Assembly (NCBI GenBank): GCA_022825185.1
Contig: JAJDYK010000067.1
Location: 1 to 8,867 of the forward strand
Direction of reading: 5' to 3'
Length of the DNA: 8,867 nt
Source of the DNA: Candidatus Latescibacterota bacterium
GTDB taxonomy: Bacteria > Latescibacterota > UBA2968 > UBA8231
Of the stretch, positions 6,761-8,867 are shown piece after piece. The first letter of the stretch is position 1. Each line of letters starts with the position of its first letter. The notes under the pieces are model-generated. The model was given only the letters and a program-made list of their open reading frames with translations. It searched no databases and was not told where the DNA came from. Made by a program: the position numbers and the translations under genes.

Positions 6761-6856
6761 GCCTATTTGACAAAAAGATTAGCATACATGACTTTAAGGG
6801 CGATTTTATCCATTATACAGGCGGAGCAGTCCGTCTTCACAGAGGAACAAACGGCG

Positions 6857-8179
6857 ATGTCCACAATGCAGACGATGTCACAGAGCGATCTCAGAGCCGA
6901 AGCCAAGCGCTACCTGCCGGGCGGCGTCGGCGCTACGGGGCGGCACAACCCGTGCTTGGGGTACGCCCTCTACCTGCGCCATGCCGAGGGTTGCCGCATC
7001 TACGACGTCGATGGCAAGGAGTACATCGATTTCAACTTGGCCCACGGAGCCGCGTTTTTGGGCTACAACCACCCGGCAACGCGCGAGGCCATGACTGCGG
7101 CATTGGACGCGGGCATTCTCGCCGGCTACGAGACCGAAGCACATACGGACCTGGCGCGGCGGATCACCGAGATCGTCCCCTGCGCCGAGCGCGTTCGCTA
7201 CGGCAATACCGGTTCAGAGGGGACGATGGTCTGTGTCCGCTTGGCTCGCGCCCATACCGGCAAGCACAAGATTCTCAAATTCTGGGGGCACTTTCACGGC
7301 CTCTACGACTACGTCATGTTCAATTCGCACACGCCGTTGACGCCGGTGACTCCGGGCAGCTACGTCGAGCCGTGTGGTGAGTCGGCGGGTATGCCGCCGC
7401 AGATGGACGACCTGATTATCGTCGTGCCGTGGAAGGACGAGGCCGCACTGGAAAGAGCGCTGCGCGAGCACGGCGACGAGATCGGCGGCATCATCATGGA
7501 GCCGATCAATTACAACCAGGGCTGCATCGTCGCCGACACCGCATACATGCAGTTCGTCCGCGACCAGGCCAGTGCCCACGATGTCGTCCTCATATACGAC
7601 GAGGTGCTCTCGGCCTTCCGCACCGGGCCCGACTGCGCGCAGGGATATTACGGTGTCACCCCGGATGTTTGCGTTTTGGGCAAGGCTGTCGCCGCTGGCG
7701 CTCCAGTCACTGTCATTGCTGGCAAAGCCGAGATCATGGATCTGGTGGGACCGCTTGGCGAGGTGGCCCAGAGCGGGACCTTCACCGGCAACCCGCCAGC
7801 CGTGATGACCGCGCTGGCTGCGGTAAACGAGCTTACTAGTTCGGGGTTTTACGATCACATCTACGAAGCTGGAGGTCGGCTCTGCGACGGTCTGGTCGAA
7901 CTGTTCGAACGCGCCGGCGTGCCCGCTCGGGTGCAGGGGCTGGGTGCGCGCTTCGGCATCTTCTTCGGATTTACCGATCCGGTCGAGCGGTTTGACGATA
8001 GCCTCAACCGCGATCAGGAGCTGACCGGGAGGTTCATCCGCGCCTGCGCCGACAAAGGGGTCTATTTCCACGATTACGGCACGCTCGTCGCCGGCCACCA
8101 CGGCGTGTCAGCCCAGCACACCTTGGACGATATCGACGAAGCGCTCAATCGGATCGAGAGTGCGCTGCGTAGTATGTGA
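6857..8179 (+). CDS. Class III PLP-dependent aminotransferase, glutamate-1-semialdehyde 2,1-aminomutase-like
   Basis: This 440-residue enzyme of the class III aminotransferase family is closest in pattern to HemL. Visible motifs in order: AKRYLPGGV near the N-terminus; a C-R-I-Y-D-V-D-G-K-E-Y-I-D-F block; GNTGSEGTMVCVRLARAHTG for the PLP phosphate region; KFWGHFHGLYD; D248 in LIYDEVLSAFR, which contacts the PLP ring nitrogen; K276 in VLGKAVAAGAP, the Schiff-base lysine; and GTFTGNP. All catalytic residues are present. The ATG at 6857 follows AGAGGA (6841-6846); a longer frame from a TTG at 6767 exists but adds a sequence without family match. It has no heme-pathway neighbours, and family members also act as aminotransferases or aminomutases in secondary or amino-acid metabolism. 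Hence no hemL symbol is assigned. It diverges from the membrane protein operon. Confidence 0.92.
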   Translation: MSTMQTMSQSDLRAEAKRYLPGGVGATGRHNPCLGYALYLRHAEGCRIYDVDGKEYIDFNLAHGAAFLGYNHPATREAMTAALDAGILAGYETEAHTDLARRITEIVPCAERVRYGNTGSEGTMVCVRLARAHTGKHKILKFWGHFHGLYDYVMFNSHTPLTPVTPGSYVEPCGESAGMPPQMDDLIIVVPWKDEAALERALREHGDEIGGIIMEPINYNQGCIVADTAYMQFVRDQASAHDVVLIYDEVLSAFRTGPDCAQGYYGVTPDVCVLGKAVAAGAPVTVIAGKAEIMDLVGPLGEVAQSGTFTGNPPAVMTALAAVNELTSSGFYDHIYEAGGRLCDGLVELFERAGVPARVQGLGARFGIFFGFTDPVERFDDSLNRDQELTGRFIRACADKGVYFHDYGTLVAGHHGVSAQHTLDDIDEALNRIESALRSM

Positions 8180-8391
8180 GCGCAACGGCGGTAGGCGATG
8201 AGCCACAGATCAATATTACTCGGTGCGCTTGCCTACCTATTGTGGATGTTCCCGTTTGAAACTCGCTTAGGGGACATAGGCGGGCGTCGTCTACACCAAG
8301 CCGATAGGCGTTAAGCTGCTGCCGGGAATGGGCTAGCAGATCTGCAAAGATTTTCCTTGACGCTGAATCATCGGATTCTCACGTTTCTTCT
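8180..8391. other. Intergenic stretch without a recognisable gene
   Basis: The 212 bases hold no convincing gene. GGTAGGC (8190-8196) and GCCTACC (8231-8237) could pair, but the loop of about 30 bases and the absence of a T-tract make a terminator doubtful. A diverged copy of the start region of the AbiEii-like gene lies at 8257-8288. No clear promoter for the following methyltransferase gene was found. Confidence 0.5.
8257..8288. repeat. Copy 2 of the diverged direct repeat, possible relic of the AbiEii-like gene start
   Basis: This matches 5153-5183 in the same orientation at 27 of 31 aligned positions plus one inserted base. Read on the minus strand, one frame gives ARLCPLSEFQ. That fuses the end of the small upstream protein (ARLCP) to the start of the nucleotidyltransferase (PLSAFQ), as expected if a one-base insertion hit an old copy of that overlap. 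Similarity fades outside these limits, so a decayed relic and a chance or recombination-site match both remain possible. Confidence 0.4.
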
Positions 8392-8867
8392 ATGATTAAA
8401 AATTCTATCGATTTTTGGTCTTCGGACAGGCTGGGCAACACAGAAAGCTATCTCCGGTTAGACGATACGAGCGGAGCTTTGAATGGGGCAATCCGCAAAT
8501 CTATGCTCATTTGCGGAGACGCTCGTCGCGCTCTTTCTGGCCTGCCAAGTGAATCCGTGCAAACGGTCGTGACATCACCCCCTTACTGGTCCTTGCGTGA
8601 TTACGAAGTAGAAGACCAAATCGGCAGAGACGATACTCTTACCAGTTACATCAAGAGCATTGTTGACGCCTTCGAAGAACTTAAGCGCGTGCTCCGAGAT
8701 GATGGTACCGTATGGCTGAACGTGGGGGACGTCTTCACGTCTGGCAACCGTCGGTACCGCGCCCCAGATAAAAAGAACCGTGCTCGTGCGATGCGCGTTC
8801 GTCCACCAACCCCTGCGGGCCTTAAGGCCAAAGATTTAATCGGTATTCCTTGGCGGATAGCTTTTGC
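8392..8867 (+). CDS. Site-specific DNA methyltransferase, probably N4-cytosine type (partial, runs off the window)
   Basis: The reading frame is open from an in-frame stop at 8305-8307 to the window end, giving 158 residues. The ATG at 8392 is the first start codon in that stretch but has no ribosome binding site. ATG 8503 (M38, directly before LICGDARRAL) is an alternative that fits the family's usual N-terminus. Residues T61-S62-P63-P64-Y65-W66-S-L-R-D-Y are catalytic motif IV of the SPPY form usual in N4-cytosine methyltransferases. They are followed by RVLRDDGTVWLNVGD (99-113) and LKAKDLIGIPWRIAF (from 144), both typical of this beta-class family. The S-adenosylmethionine-binding FxGxG motif should lie in the missing C-terminal part. 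It may belong to a restriction-modification system to the right, or be an orphan methylase; the window cannot tell. Confidence 0.88.
   Translation, partial: MIKNSIDFWSSDRLGNTESYLRLDDTSGALNGAIRKSMLICGDARRALSGLPSESVQTVVTSPPYWSLRDYEVEDQIGRDDTLTSYIKSIVDAFEELKRVLRDDGTVWLNVGDVFTSGNRRYRAPDKKNRARAMRVRPPTPAGLKAKDLIGIPWRIAF

Noticed and set aside
6767..6856. TTG-initiated extension of the aminotransferase
   Set aside because: The added 30 residues have no family similarity, and the TTG is part of a TTGACA element; ATG 6857 has a ribosome binding site.
8190..8237. Possible terminator from GGTAGGC/GCCTACC after the aminotransferase
   Set aside because: The loop is about 30 bases, a competing pairing (AGCGCA/TGCGCT) exists, and no T-tract follows.
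8398..8416. AAAAAT...ATTTTT inverted repeat at the methyltransferase start
   Set aside because: Six-base A/T arms are expected by chance in this AT-rich stretch and there is no second supporting signal.

Overview
The window (about 8.9 kb, GC-rich apart from a poorer stretch near 6.0-6.8 kb and the last half kilobase) comes from a bacterial chromosome, probably an uncultured, metabolically versatile aerobic heterotroph. A form II (CoxL-like) molybdenum hydroxylase operon, a stand-alone glutamate-1-semialdehyde-aminomutase-like aminotransferase, a Uma2 nuclease, and AT-rich AATTCGTAATTCCTAA-type intergenic repeats would fit Chloroflexota, Latescibacterota or Poribacteria-like genomes. That placement is inference only; there is no rRNA or marker gene to confirm it.

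Region 1 (about 1-4340, + strand) is one operon of four genes: a CoxG-like SRPBCC protein, the 2Fe-2S small subunit, the molybdopterin-binding large subunit and the FAD-binding medium subunit (order G-S-L-M). The last three start from Shine-Dalgarno sites that abut or overlap the preceding stop codon or lie just before the start. The three enzyme subunits form a complete electron path: substrate to Mo-cofactor, to two 2Fe-2S clusters, to FAD. The active-site loop is RGAGR, so this is not a form I CO dehydrogenase and the substrate is unknown. A sigma70-like promoter precedes the operon. A 15-bp perfect hairpin lies between its end and the convergent neighbour.

Region 2 (about 4381-5976, - strand) is a tight overlapping run of Uma2-family nuclease, an uncharacterised small protein of 68-89 aa, and an AbiEii-like nucleotidyltransferase. 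The last pair overlaps by 10 bp and looks like a toxin-antitoxin or defence-type unit. It is the best candidate for an under-described system here.

Region 3 (about 6068-6760, - strand) is a two-gene module: a four-helix membrane protein with a DELQRKIQ motif, and a small XRE regulator whose start overlaps the membrane gene's stop (ATGA). A TTGACA-17-TATGTT promoter and an 18-bp palindrome over the predicted transcription start suggest autoregulation.

Region 4 (6857-8179, + strand) is a PLP-dependent class III aminotransferase. It is followed by about 210 bp without a gene, which holds a diverged copy of the start region of the AbiEii-like gene. The window ends inside the N-terminal half of a probable N4-cytosine DNA methyltransferase (from 8392). 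From about 4.4 kb onward the window therefore looks like an accessory region with defence-type genes interleaved with one metabolic gene.
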